NCBI RefSeq assembly: GCF_029689925.1 | Contig: NZ_CP121445.1 | Span: 1,047,001 to 1,111,000 of the forward strand | Direction: 5' to 3' | From: Anaerocolumna sp. AGMB13025 | GTDB taxonomy: Bacteria > Bacillota > Clostridia > Lachnospirales > Lachnospiraceae | DNA: 64,000 nt | Shown here: piece after piece, positions 55,440 through 63,997 of the stretch | Layout of the letters: every line of letters starts with the position of its first letter | Position numbering within the stretch: the first letter of the stretch is position 1 | The notes under the pieces: generated by a model | Database searches by the model: none | What the model was told of the DNA's origin: nothing | What the model saw: the letters and a program-made list of their open reading frames with translations, nothing else | Position numbers and translations under genes: made by a program

Positions 55440-55738
55440 CTGTGACAAGGAATAGTATATGTTAATTGGATTTCAGAGAGAAGATGGCAGGTGAGAATCT
55501 TTACGAAATTAACATAGAAGGCACCTTAGAGCTGTGGGTTGAACGGAGCAATTCCCAGTAGATACCAACGGAAGATTCCACCGTTATCAGAGGAAGCAGC
55601 ATAAAGATTTGAGTGCTGTAATTGAGTGCAGGTTATCCTGAATTTAGGTGGTACCACGGACTTTAAACAGATGTCCCGTTAAGGGAATCGTTACTTATAA
55701 GTTCGCCCTAAGCAATTGGCTTAGGGCGGACTTTTTTT
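55440..55738 (+). promoter_or_regulatory. T-box leader, glycine type
   Basis: Stem I closes by AAGG/CCTT and TATGTTAAT/ATTAACATA; the internal loop between them holds AATAGTA on one side and GAAGGCA on the other, placing Gly codon GGC (55520-55522) as specifier. T-box core AGGTGGTACCACGG is at 55646-55659. The terminator stem GTTCGCCCTAAGC/GCTTAGGGCGGAC (55701-55731) is followed by seven T. The tRNA-end-binding bulge reads TGGT. Confidence 0.95.
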
Positions 55739-55821
55739 GTTTTGCAGGTACGTTCTGGTCTTACAGGAGTGCCATAACAGGCATTCTGTTCATAATAAAA
55801 ATAAAAAATGGAGGTTACAAG

Positions 55822-57192
55822 ATGAAAAAGTTATCAATGGAAGAATTTGCAGCATATTGCAATCAATACGGATTTATATTCCAGGGCAGCGAAATATACG
55901 GAGGACTAGCAAATACCTGGGATTATGGTCCCCTTGGTACCAGGCTCAAAAACAACCTAAAAGACGCCTGGAGGTATTATTTTATTCAGCAAAGAGAAAA
56001 CAGTTATGAAATTGATTCAGATATCCTGATGAATCCTACGGTCTGGGAGGCCAGCGGGCATTTATCCAGTTTCACGGATCCGCTGCTGGATTGTAAGGAA
56101 TGTAAAACCAGACACCGGGCCGATAACCTGATTCAGGAGTATGATGCTTCTGCCAATGCGGACGCTATGTCACAGGAGGAAATGTTAACCTATATAAAAG
56201 AGCATCAGATACCCTGTCCCAAATGCGGAAAATCCAACTTTACGGATATCCGCCAGTTTAACCTGATGTTTGCTACCCAGAGAGGAGTAACGCAGGGCAG
56301 TACCAATATGATTTATTTAAGACCGGAAAATGCCCAGGGGGAATATGTAAACTTTTTAAACGTCCTTCGTACCATGCGGACAAAGCTGCCCTTTAGTATC
56401 GGTCAGATTGGAAAAGCCTTTCGAAATGAAATAACCCCCGGAAATTTTACCTTTCGGACCATAGAATTCGAACAGATGGAATTCCAGACCTTTTGTAAAC
56501 AGGGTACGGATGAGGAATTGTATGATTATTTTAAAGAATATGGTATCTCTTTCTTTCAGTTTTTAGGTCTTGCAAAAGAACATTTAAGATATCATGACCA
56601 TGAGAAATTAGCGCATTATGCTAAAGCAGCCTGTGATATCGAATATTTATTTCCTTTTGGCTGGGGAGAAATTAACGGAACCCATAACAGAACAGATTTT
56701 GACCTTAAGAGGCATCAGGAATATTCCGGAAAGAGCCTGGAATATTATGAAGAACAGACCAAGGAAAAATATATTCCCTATATTGTGGAATCCACTTATG
56801 GGCTGGACCGCATCTTTTTAGCTGTTATGTTTGAAGCCCTTGAGGAGGAAGAATTAGAAGGCGGTGAAACCAGGCAGGTCCTAAAGATACACCCTATGTT
56901 AGCCCCGGTGAAAGTAAGCGTACTTCCGTTAATCAAGAAGCGCCACAGTGAAAAAGCCCTGGAATTATACAAGAATCTGAGAAAGCACTTTATGGTTACC
57001 TATGATGATGCCGGCAATATCGGTAAACGCTACCGCAGAGGTGACGTGATTGGTACTCCTTTTGCGGTTACCATTGATGACAATACGTTAGAACATGGAA
57101 CCGTTACCCTGCGTGAGCGGGATTCTATGCAGCAGATTACCATAGACATCGGTGAATTGACGGAATATATTGAAAAATCAATGAGACTGTAA
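55822..57192 (+). CDS. glyQS: Glycine--tRNA ligase, single-chain (alpha2) type
   Basis: 456-aa class II synthetase that charges tRNA-Gly; a homodimer of the archaeal/eukaryote-like type. Motif 1 region NLKDAWRYYF, insertion with a Cys4 site (CKEC and CPKCGKSNF), motif 2 GQIGKAFRNEITPGNFTFRTIEFEQMEFQ, motif 3 GLDRIFLAVMFEA and the anticodon-binding domain at the C-terminus are clear. The frame is open far into the leader, but ATG 55822 follows GGAGG. Controlled by the T-box. Confidence 0.96.
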   Translation: MKKLSMEEFAAYCNQYGFIFQGSEIYGGLANTWDYGPLGTRLKNNLKDAWRYYFIQQRENSYEIDSDILMNPTVWEASGHLSSFTDPLLDCKECKTRHRADNLIQEYDASANADAMSQEEMLTYIKEHQIPCPKCGKSNFTDIRQFNLMFATQRGVTQGSTNMIYLRPENAQGEYVNFLNVLRTMRTKLPFSIGQIGKAFRNEITPGNFTFRTIEFEQMEFQTFCKQGTDEELYDYFKEYGISFFQFLGLAKEHLRYHDHEKLAHYAKAACDIEYLFPFGWGEINGTHNRTDFDLKRHQEYSGKSLEYYEEQTKEKYIPYIVESTYGLDRIFLAVMFEALEEEELEGGETRQVLKIHPMLAPVKVSVLPLIKKRHSEKALELYKNLRKHFMVTYDDAGNIGKRYRRGDVIGTPFAVTIDDNTLEHGTVTLRERDSMQQITIDIGELTEYIEKSMRL

Positions 57193-57226
57193 GAACTGTT
57201 ACAGTTGATTTGCAGCAGTTAGGAAT

Positions 57227-57275
57227 AATAAGTCTCTTGTTTACAAAATGTAAGCAGGAGACTTATTGATTTTTA
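57227..57275 (+). terminator. Terminator after glyQS
   Basis: AATAAGTCTC / GAGACTTATT stem followed by GATTTTT. Confidence 0.8.
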
Positions 57276-57525
57276 GGAAAGTATCAGAAACTATCTTGTA
57301 AAAACAAAAACACGACCTGAAGGAGACACTTGAGGCTTAAGCGGAAGAGGCTTCGTTCTGGATGCGCACCTCCCGGAGAGGAAGTTATACCTATGAGCAG
57401 TTTACATTACTCAATAAAGACCTATACGAATTTACTGGACTCGAATATTAAAAACACATTGCCTTTTAGATGAATGATTACATCACTAAATTCTGATTTT
57501 AGACTTTACTTTACACCTTTTGTCA

Positions 57526-57606
57526 TGTAAAATGTAAGGTAATGTAACTTGTATTTGCGTAATGCTTACATTTGAGCTTACAAAAATACTTACAAAGATG
57601 CTTACA
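57526..57606 (+). promoter_or_regulatory. Phased CTTACA array before the lacI-type gene
   Basis: CTTACA occurs at 57565, 57577, 57589 and 57601, exactly 12 bp apart, ending 24 bp before the ATG. The reverse form TGTAA is at 57526, 57533 and 57543. This may be an operator cluster for autoregulation. Confidence 0.6.
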
Positions 57607-57629
57607 TTTTCATAAGGAGCAAACAGTTC

Positions 57630-58703
57630 ATGAAAAAAATTACACAACAGGAAATAGCGGACCGCCTCGGCATTTCAAGGCTTACCGTATCAAAAGCCCT
57701 GAATGGCTCAGACAGTATCAATGAGGATATGAGACAGTTTGTACTGCGAAAAGCTTTCGAGCTGGGGTACAGTAAGAAAGGTCTTGACCTGAAAGAAGCT
57801 GCCGCGGTATATGAGGATAGTGAAACCAATCAAGGGGATCAGGCTGTCAGCTTATTTACCTTTGAGGGCGGTCATGCCGGTACCTTTTGGGGGCAGGTCA
57901 TTAAAGGAGTTGCGGGCGGACTGGTAAGGCATGGCATGGATTTAAATCTTTGCCTGGTCAAAAGTTATGATGAAACCTCCTTTTTCATACCGACAAACTT
58001 TAATCCAAAGCGTTCACAAGGCATTATTACCATGGGGAATTTTAATAAAAACCACATTAAAAAAATGCTTACGTTTGGACTGCCATTGGTATCTATCGAT
58101 ACCATAAAGGAGGCCAATGACTATAACCTGATTACGGATACAATCATGATGTGTAATGAGGAGCCGCTGACAGAAATAACCGCGGAGCTTATTAAAAACG
58201 GTCACAGGCAGATTGGTTATGTGGGAGAAATCGCAAGTTGCAGGAGCTTTAGAGAACGGTGGCTTGGATTTAAGAGGGGTATGGAAAAATGCAATTTGCC
58301 AATAGATGAAAGCCTTTGCTGCCTTATCATGCAATCCGCTCCCATGACCTCTGTACAGATTCAAGAAGCAGTAACTGGTCTTACAAAACTTCCGACCGCC
58401 TTTGTATGTGCCAATGATTTTACCGCATTAAATGTCATCCAGGCTTTGCAAAAGCTTGGCAAAAAGGTGCCGGAGGATATAGCGGTTAGCGGCTTTGACA
58501 ACACCTTTGAGTCTGATCTGTTACAGTTAACCACAGTTGACTGCCATAAAATCGAACTGGGTGAGCGGGCGGTGGAAGAACTTTTTATCCGTATTAATAA
58601 TCCAAGACACCCTTTGGTATCTGTAAGAATGAGGACAAAGGTCATCTACCGGGAATCGACCAACAAGATAATAAGTCAGGAAGAACTGAAAGAAAATGAA
58701 TAA
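57630..58703 (+). CDS. LacI-family transcriptional regulator
   Basis: 357-aa repressor-type regulator. N-terminal helix-turn-helix ITQQEIADRLGISRLTVSKALNGS with hinge region, then a periplasmic-binding-protein-like sugar domain (about 60-345; ELIKNGHRQIGYVGE, AFVCANDFTALNVIQAL, DIAVSGFDNTFESDLL). RBS AAGGAG. It most likely controls the beta-mannosidase gene 47 bp downstream and perhaps itself. Confidence 0.92.
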   Translation: MKKITQQEIADRLGISRLTVSKALNGSDSINEDMRQFVLRKAFELGYSKKGLDLKEAAAVYEDSETNQGDQAVSLFTFEGGHAGTFWGQVIKGVAGGLVRHGMDLNLCLVKSYDETSFFIPTNFNPKRSQGIITMGNFNKNHIKKMLTFGLPLVSIDTIKEANDYNLITDTIMMCNEEPLTEITAELIKNGHRQIGYVGEIASCRSFRERWLGFKRGMEKCNLPIDESLCCLIMQSAPMTSVQIQEAVTGLTKLPTAFVCANDFTALNVIQALQKLGKKVPEDIAVSGFDNTFESDLLQLTTVDCHKIELGERAVEELFIRINNPRHPLVSVRMRTKVIYRESTNKIISQEELKENE

Positions 58704-58746
58704 TAAGAACAGAAGGAAATCGAATAATAAGAACAGGAGAAGTGTA
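58699..58746 (+). repeat. 24-bp direct duplication at the lacI/GH2 junction
   Basis: GAATAATAAGAACAG occurs at 58699 and 58723, period 24. The first copy contains the end of the regulator gene and its stop; each copy is followed by a purine run (AAGGAAA or GAGAAG) that can act as ribosome-binding site for GTG/ATG starts near 58748. Confidence 0.7.
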
Positions 58747-58750
58747 GTGT

Positions 58751-61189
58751 ATGTGGCAAAAGAAATTAAATGACAATTGGAACATGCGAAAGCTTGGTGA
58801 CAAGGATTACTATGAAGCAGTAGTTCCGGGGACGGTGTATACGGATTTACTAAGAAATCAGGTTATGGAAGATCCCTTTTGGAAAGACAATGAAGACAAA
58901 GCCCTGGAATTCATGGAAGACGATTATGAGTATGTGACGGAATTTTCCTGTGAAAAGGAATTCCTAGAAAGTGACAGGGTGGTACTTCATTTTGATGGTC
59001 TTGATACCTTAACTGATATCAGCTTAAATGGAACGGTTCTTGGCAGCACAGATAACATGCACCGCATTTGGGAATTTGAGGTAAAAGAATTGCTTATGGA
59101 AGTGAACAATTCCTTAAAGATAGTATTCCATTCACCGACCAGATACATTAGAGATGAATATGCGAAGAGACCCACCATTGGGGCAGAAGATGCTATGGAA
59201 GGCTTTGTCCATATAAGGAAAGCCCACTGTATGTTTGGCTGGGACTGGGGTATCCGCCTTCCGGATGCCGGTATATTCAGACCAGTATCACTTCTTGGTA
59301 TCAATAAGGCAAGAATTGAGGATTTATACATTACACAGGAACATGAGAAGAATAAAGTGACTCTTAAGTTTCAGGTTACGACAGAAGCTGTTTCTGAAAT
59401 GGGACAAGACACCGGGTATACCGTAGAGATTACATCACCGTTAGGGGAAACTGCAGTGTATGAAGGTTCACCAGAGAAAATCGAAATTAACAATCCAAAG
59501 CTCTGGTGGCCCAATGGTTATGGCCCACAGGACCTTTACCGGGTAAAGGTAATACTTAAGTCAGGCGCGGAAGTACTGGACGAACAGGAAAAGAGAATCG
59601 GTCTTCGTACTATGACCATGCACCTACAAAAGGATGAATGGGGGGAGAGCTTTGCTCATGAGGTGAATGGGGTATCAATCTTTGCCATGGGTGCAGATTA
59701 CATCCCAGAAGATAACCTCCTTGGAAGGGTAACACCGGAAACCTCCAGAAGCCTTTTGGAAAAAGCAAAGTTTGCAAACTTCAATGCAATCCGTGTCTGG
59801 GGAGGCGGATATTACCCGGAGGATTGGTTTTATGATATCTGTGATGAACTTGGTCTTGTGGTTTGGCAGGATTTTATGTTTGCCTGCGGTGCATATGATT
59901 TAACACCAGAGTTTGAAGCGAATATCCGACAGGAATTCATTGATAATATAAAGAGACTCCGCCATCATGCCTCTCTGGGACTTTGGTGCGGAAACAATGA
60001 GATGGAGATGTTTGCCGCAGTTGGTGTTTTTATTAAAACCAAAAGAGAAGTCAGGGATTATCTATTCATGTATGAACGTATCCTGCCTGAAATCTTGTTA
60101 AAATATGATCCCCAGACCTTCTACTGGCCGGCCAGTCCCTCCTCCGGCGGAAGCTTTGACGAGCCGAACAGTCCAGACCGGGGAGATGTACATTACTGGG
60201 ATGTGTGGCATGGAAATAAACCATTTTCCGAATACCGTAAGTTTTTCTTCCGCTATGCTTCCGAGTTTGGTTTCCAGAGCTTTCCGACCTTTAAGACCGT
60301 TGAAACCTTTACCGATAACACAGAAGACTTTAATATCTTTTCCTATGTGATGGAAAAGCATCAGCGTAACGGCAGTGCCAACGGTAAAATCATGAATTAT
60401 TTGCAGCAGATTTATCGTTATCCGACGGATTTTAAGACAGTTTTATATGCCTCCCAGCTGTTACAGGCAGATGCCATCCGCTACGGGGTAGAGCATTTTA
60501 GAAGAAACAGAGGACGCTGTATGGGCGCAATCTATTGGCAGTTAAATGACTGCTGGCCGGTTGCTTCCTGGTCCTCCGTGGATTATACCGGCAGGTTAAA
60601 AGCACTTCATTATGCTGCAAAGCGTTTCTTTGCACCGGTGATGCTCTCCTGTGAAGAAGAGGGCTTGATGACCTCCGGCAAGGGTATTAACCATGAGCAT
60701 TTTGACTTTGAAAAGTCCATAAGATTAAGTGCTGCCAATGAAACCCTTATGGAGAAGAACGTAACGATTATATGGACTCTTCGAAATGCAAAGGCCCAGA
60801 TTCTAAGGAAAGAAGAACAGAGTATAAAGGTTCCTGCCCTTACCAGTGTATGGCTTGATAAAGTAGAATTGCCTGATACCGATATTTATAAGGAATATGT
60901 AAGTTATGAATTGAGGATGGATGGTGAAGTGATATCCGGAGGCAGTGTATTATTCTCCTACCCTAAATATTTTAAATTTGAAGATCCAAAACTTACTTAC
61001 CGCCTGGAAGGAGATTATATTATTGTATCCGCAGGGGCTTATGCCAAGAGTGTTGAAATACTGAATGAAGAGGAAGATATCATCCTCTCTGACAACTATT
61101 TTGATATGGATGCAGGTGAGAAAAAGGTAAAAATCCTTAGCGGAACACCAGTGGGTATTAAATTAAGAAGTGTATTTGATATTCGGTAA
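58751..61189 (+). CDS. Beta-mannosidase, GH2 family
   Basis: 812-aa GH2 enzyme releasing beta-linked mannose from oligosaccharides such as N-glycan core or mannan fragments. Jelly-roll N-terminal domain (VPGTVYTDLLRNQVMEDPFW), KAHCMFGWDWGIRLPDAG typical of beta-mannosidases, acid/base Glu in LWCGNNEMEMF and nucleophile Glu in RYASEFGFQSFP. No signal peptide, so cytoplasmic. Normal length. Lies behind a LacI-type gene and probably under its control. Confidence 0.93.
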   Translation: MWQKKLNDNWNMRKLGDKDYYEAVVPGTVYTDLLRNQVMEDPFWKDNEDKALEFMEDDYEYVTEFSCEKEFLESDRVVLHFDGLDTLTDISLNGTVLGSTDNMHRIWEFEVKELLMEVNNSLKIVFHSPTRYIRDEYAKRPTIGAEDAMEGFVHIRKAHCMFGWDWGIRLPDAGIFRPVSLLGINKARIEDLYITQEHEKNKVTLKFQVTTEAVSEMGQDTGYTVEITSPLGETAVYEGSPEKIEINNPKLWWPNGYGPQDLYRVKVILKSGAEVLDEQEKRIGLRTMTMHLQKDEWGESFAHEVNGVSIFAMGADYIPEDNLLGRVTPETSRSLLEKAKFANFNAIRVWGGGYYPEDWFYDICDELGLVVWQDFMFACGAYDLTPEFEANIRQEFIDNIKRLRHHASLGLWCGNNEMEMFAAVGVFIKTKREVRDYLFMYERILPEILLKYDPQTFYWPASPSSGGSFDEPNSPDRGDVHYWDVWHGNKPFSEYRKFFFRYASEFGFQSFPTFKTVETFTDNTEDFNIFSYVMEKHQRNGSANGKIMNYLQQIYRYPTDFKTVLYASQLLQADAIRYGVEHFRRNRGRCMGAIYWQLNDCWPVASWSSVDYTGRLKALHYAAKRFFAPVMLSCEEEGLMTSGKGINHEHFDFEKSIRLSAANETLMEKNVTIIWTLRNAKAQILRKEEQSIKVPALTSVWLDKVELPDTDIYKEYVSYELRMDGEVISGGSVLFSYPKYFKFEDPKLTYRLEGDYIIVSAGAYAKSVEILNEEEDIILSDNYFDMDAGEKKVKILSGTPVGIKLRSVFDIR

Positions 61190-61195
61190 GAATAG

Positions 61196-61360
61196 AAGCT
61201 CTTTAAAGATTCCCTGTTTTTTAAATACTCAAAAGCGCCGGTTACGGTTCTGGCGGTAAAAGACCGGGTTTTGGCTCATAATCCTTTAGGTGCGATTTAT
61301 CAGGCTGATAGTTATTATAAAGAGAAATTATTTCCGGAAATAAAAGAACAGGGAAACTAG
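61196..61360 (+). pseudogene. Possible gene remnant after the beta-mannosidase
   Basis: 54 codons open between stops, without a start codon or ribosome-binding site, reading [20 protein letters not shown] then [19 protein letters not shown]. The sequence looks protein-like (balanced composition, codon use like the neighbours) and may be the 3' end of a lost gene. No family recognised. Confidence 0.4.
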
Positions 61361-61434
61361 TATATTCATTTAAGGATTATAAAGAAACGACCGATATGAT
61401 AAGTATATTATAATTTAGACGGGAGCCTGTTTCT

Positions 61435-62196
61435 ATGATTAAAAATAAGGAAAAAGCATTCTTTATTATATTTAGTATACTTTTATATATCGTATCTGTT
61501 TCGGTTAAAACAGAGGCAGCAGAGCAGAATAACAGCACAACCTATACGATAACATTCAAGGCAATGGGCGGAACCTTTGATGACACTACAGCCAATGTGA
61601 CCGATAGTTACGGAGAGCTGCCGGTACCGACAAAAGAGTATTATACGTTTAAAGGCTGGTATACTTTCCCTAGCGGCGGAGCTAAGATAACCCAAGGCAA
61701 TAAGGTTAAAATACCAAGAAATCATACCTTGTATGCCCAGTGGACAGGTAACCCCTATACTTTAACTCTGGATGCCAACGGAGGAAAGGTAAGTAAGGAG
61801 ACCGTTACCGTTTATTATGGTACAAAATACTTAAACCAGCTTCCGACACCTTCCAGAGAAAATTATGTATTTGATGGCTGGTACACAACTGCAAAGGCAG
61901 GAGTGAAAGTGAAAGCCAGTACTGTGTTTGACGAAACTGCCAGGAAGAAACTTTATGCCCATTGGACACCTAAAAAACTTACCATTACGTTAATCGCCTA
62001 TAATGGGGACTCCTATGAACTGGAAGTTACCTGCGGCAAAAAATATGGTAAATTACCCAAGCCAGTCAGAGAAGGTTTTAAATTCGGCGGTTGGTTTACC
62101 TGGGAGGACTTTGCTAAAGTGGAGGCGGAGGCTGTACCGGAGAATAAGGTGGCAGCAGAGACAGATCCGCTTATGTTATTTGCAAGATGGTATTGA
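61435..62196 (+). CDS. Secreted InlB B-repeat protein
   Basis: 253-aa exported protein. Signal peptide of about 29 residues (KAFFIIFSILLYIVSVSV, cleavage near TEA-AEQ) is followed by three InlB B-type (Listeria-Bacteroides/Flg_new) repeats of about 70 residues, each ending in GWYT and LYAQW, LYAHW or LFARWY. No LPXTG, membrane anchor or catalytic domain is seen, so it is a small secreted adhesive-type protein, or a detached piece of a larger surface protein. Ends in a good terminator. Confidence 0.85.
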   Translation: MIKNKEKAFFIIFSILLYIVSVSVKTEAAEQNNSTTYTITFKAMGGTFDDTTANVTDSYGELPVPTKEYYTFKGWYTFPSGGAKITQGNKVKIPRNHTLYAQWTGNPYTLTLDANGGKVSKETVTVYYGTKYLNQLPTPSRENYVFDGWYTTAKAGVKVKASTVFDETARKKLYAHWTPKKLTITLIAYNGDSYELEVTCGKKYGKLPKPVREGFKFGGWFTWEDFAKVEAEAVPENKVAAETDPLMLFARWY

Positions 62197-62268
62197 CTTA
62201 GTGGGTGATAGAAATATAGCTATAAGATAAAATGATATAAATAAGATTCATACCAGAAATTATTAAAG

Positions 62269-62308
62269 ATAACTGCCCGAAGGACATGAATGGGGCAGTT
62301 ATTTTTTG
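62269..62308 (+). terminator. Terminator after the InlB-repeat gene
   Basis: ATAACTGCCC / GGGCAGTTAT stem followed by five or six T. Confidence 0.88.
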
Positions 62309-62404
62309 CTGTTATATTTTAATTATCCCATTTTATGCAGTTTTATGTTAGAATAGACAGTATATTGGCAGATGACCCAGAGATTTTTCACTTGATTTTA
62401 TAAT

Positions 62405-62489
62405 TGGCAGTTTCAAAGGCAGAACCTGTGATATGCGGGTGAGTGTAAAGGTGAAAGAAAGATTGAAAGTAGAAAGGTGCCGCGAAGAG
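62405..62489 (+). repeat. Interspersed hairpin repeat, copy at 62.4 kb
   Basis: Diverged, partial copy of the 108-bp repeat before jetA. Shared order of blocks: GGCAGT, a 9-bp stem region (TTTCAAAGG / CCTGTGATA), ATATGCGGGTG, AGTGTAAAGGT, GAAAGAAAG, AAAGG, GCC-CG. The stem region differs from the 32.3-kb copies at paired positions yet still pairs at seven of nine positions. Confidence 0.7.
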
Positions 62490-63863
62490 ATGAAAGAAAT
62501 CTATAAGATACCACAGCAATTCTGGAGCTTGTTTAAATCCCAGAACCGCTATATTTATATGGAAACTCTTATGTTGATATATGACGAATATTTATATAAC
62601 GATTACTTTTTATCCAGGGAATCTTGTATCCAGCTTATAGCGGAGCATTTCTCAAACCGAATAGTAGATATTACCGCAGAGGATGAAGAGGAAGAGGCAG
62701 ACCGTTTTGAACCCATGGCGACAAAGATTTTAAACCGTCTCATCCGGTTTACCTGGTTAAAGAAAGTAGAAGATTACAGTTCTTTTAAAACTAATATTGT
62801 GATTCCGGATTACTCCTCCATGTTCATTGAGATATTTAAACGGTTACTGAACCCGGATTCCAATGAAACGGATTTATACATACAGAACGTATACACCAAT
62901 ATATATTCCTTTTACCACGATGGTAAGGCGGGATTAGAACTGCTAAAATCAGCCCTGATTAATACTACCAGGCTAAACCGCTCTTTACAGGACATGCTTC
63001 ACAACATGGACCGGTTCTTTGCAACCCTCTTAGAAAAAGAGAATTATGAAGACCTGCTGAAAGAGCACCTTACCGTATATGTGGATACTATTATCAACAA
63101 AAAGTACAGTCTGTTAAAGACCAACGATAACTTTTATATCTATAAAAATGACATTAAAAAACTTCTCCGTCTCATTCAGGAAGATGAAAGCCGTCTGACC
63201 TCACTCCTGCAGAAAATGACAGCAGAAGGAAGAGATAAGGAAGAAGTTGAAAATCAAATTACTGAATTAATCTATGGGATTGAACACGGAATTATTAATA
63301 TGGAGAAAAGGATTGCCCATATTGATACGGAACATAGTAAATATGTCCGCGCTACCGTAAGCAGACTTGAATACCTTCTTAATAACGATGACAGCTTAAA
63401 AGGGAATATCATACAGCTGTTAAATCTGATGGGCGGCGAACAAAAGGAAGAACTCATAAGCAAAACTGCGGATACGATGCAAATCAATGATTTTACCGTG
63501 ATTACACCGGAATCCCTCTATAAAAAGAGGGGCAGGCGCAGGGTTTTTGAAGAAACCGTAGAAGCCCAGGAAATGATAGAAGAAGAATTGTCAAAAGAAG
63601 ATATTCTGCGAATTAACCGTAATAAGAGCCGTTACAGCAAAGAACAGATTGAACAGTATATCCTAAACCAGATGAACGAGGGATTCTATTATACCAGGGA
63701 GCATCCCATTCACAGTGACGAAGAGTTTGAACTGCTGATTTTAGCATATGATTACAGTGTTCGTAAGAGCAGCCCATTCTACGTAGTTCCCGGAGCAAAG
63801 GATAAAATCGCAGGCGGTAAATATAGTTATCCGGATATGATATTTAAGTTAAAAAATAAATGA
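62490..63863 (+). CDS. jetA: Wadjet defence protein JetA
   Basis: About 457-aa protein of the JetA family, the kleisin-like subunit of the Wadjet SMC complex (JetABCD) that extrudes and, through JetD, cuts small circular plasmids. Recognised by the N-terminal IPQQFWSLFKSQNRYIYMET followed by a winged-helix-like part with acidic stretch, central helices (about 150-330) and a conserved C-terminus. No membrane or catalytic motif. The frame extends to ATG 62433 within the repeat; ATG 62490 matches the usual family start. The rest of the operon is beyond the right edge. Confidence 0.8.
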   Translation: MKEIYKIPQQFWSLFKSQNRYIYMETLMLIYDEYLYNDYFLSRESCIQLIAEHFSNRIVDITAEDEEEEADRFEPMATKILNRLIRFTWLKKVEDYSSFKTNIVIPDYSSMFIEIFKRLLNPDSNETDLYIQNVYTNIYSFYHDGKAGLELLKSALINTTRLNRSLQDMLHNMDRFFATLLEKENYEDLLKEHLTVYVDTIINKKYSLLKTNDNFYIYKNDIKKLLRLIQEDESRLTSLLQKMTAEGRDKEEVENQITELIYGIEHGIINMEKRIAHIDTEHSKYVRATVSRLEYLLNNDDSLKGNIIQLLNLMGGEQKEELISKTADTMQINDFTVITPESLYKKRGRRRVFEETVEAQEMIEEELSKEDILRINRNKSRYSKEQIEQYILNQMNEGFYYTREHPIHSDEEFELLILAYDYSVRKSSPFYVVPGAKDKIAGGKYSYPDMIFKLKNK

Positions 63864-63997
63864 ATATTTTAACCAGGTTTTGAAAGTCCACTAAAGTATG
63901 TTCTATGAATAGACCTATATTTGTATTTATTCCATACACATATCCGGACTTTCGGCAATCGTTTCGTCTGTGTTAAGAGAAAGAGATAGGAGAATAT

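Larger units (their letters stand above)
57193..57629. other. Region between glyQS and the lacI-type gene
   Basis: 437 bp with the glyQS terminator, a possible 26-codon frame (57393-57473, MSSLHYSIKTYTNLL..., preceded by GAGGAAG at long spacing, weak support), and the phased CTTACA array next to the regulator start. Confidence 0.5.
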
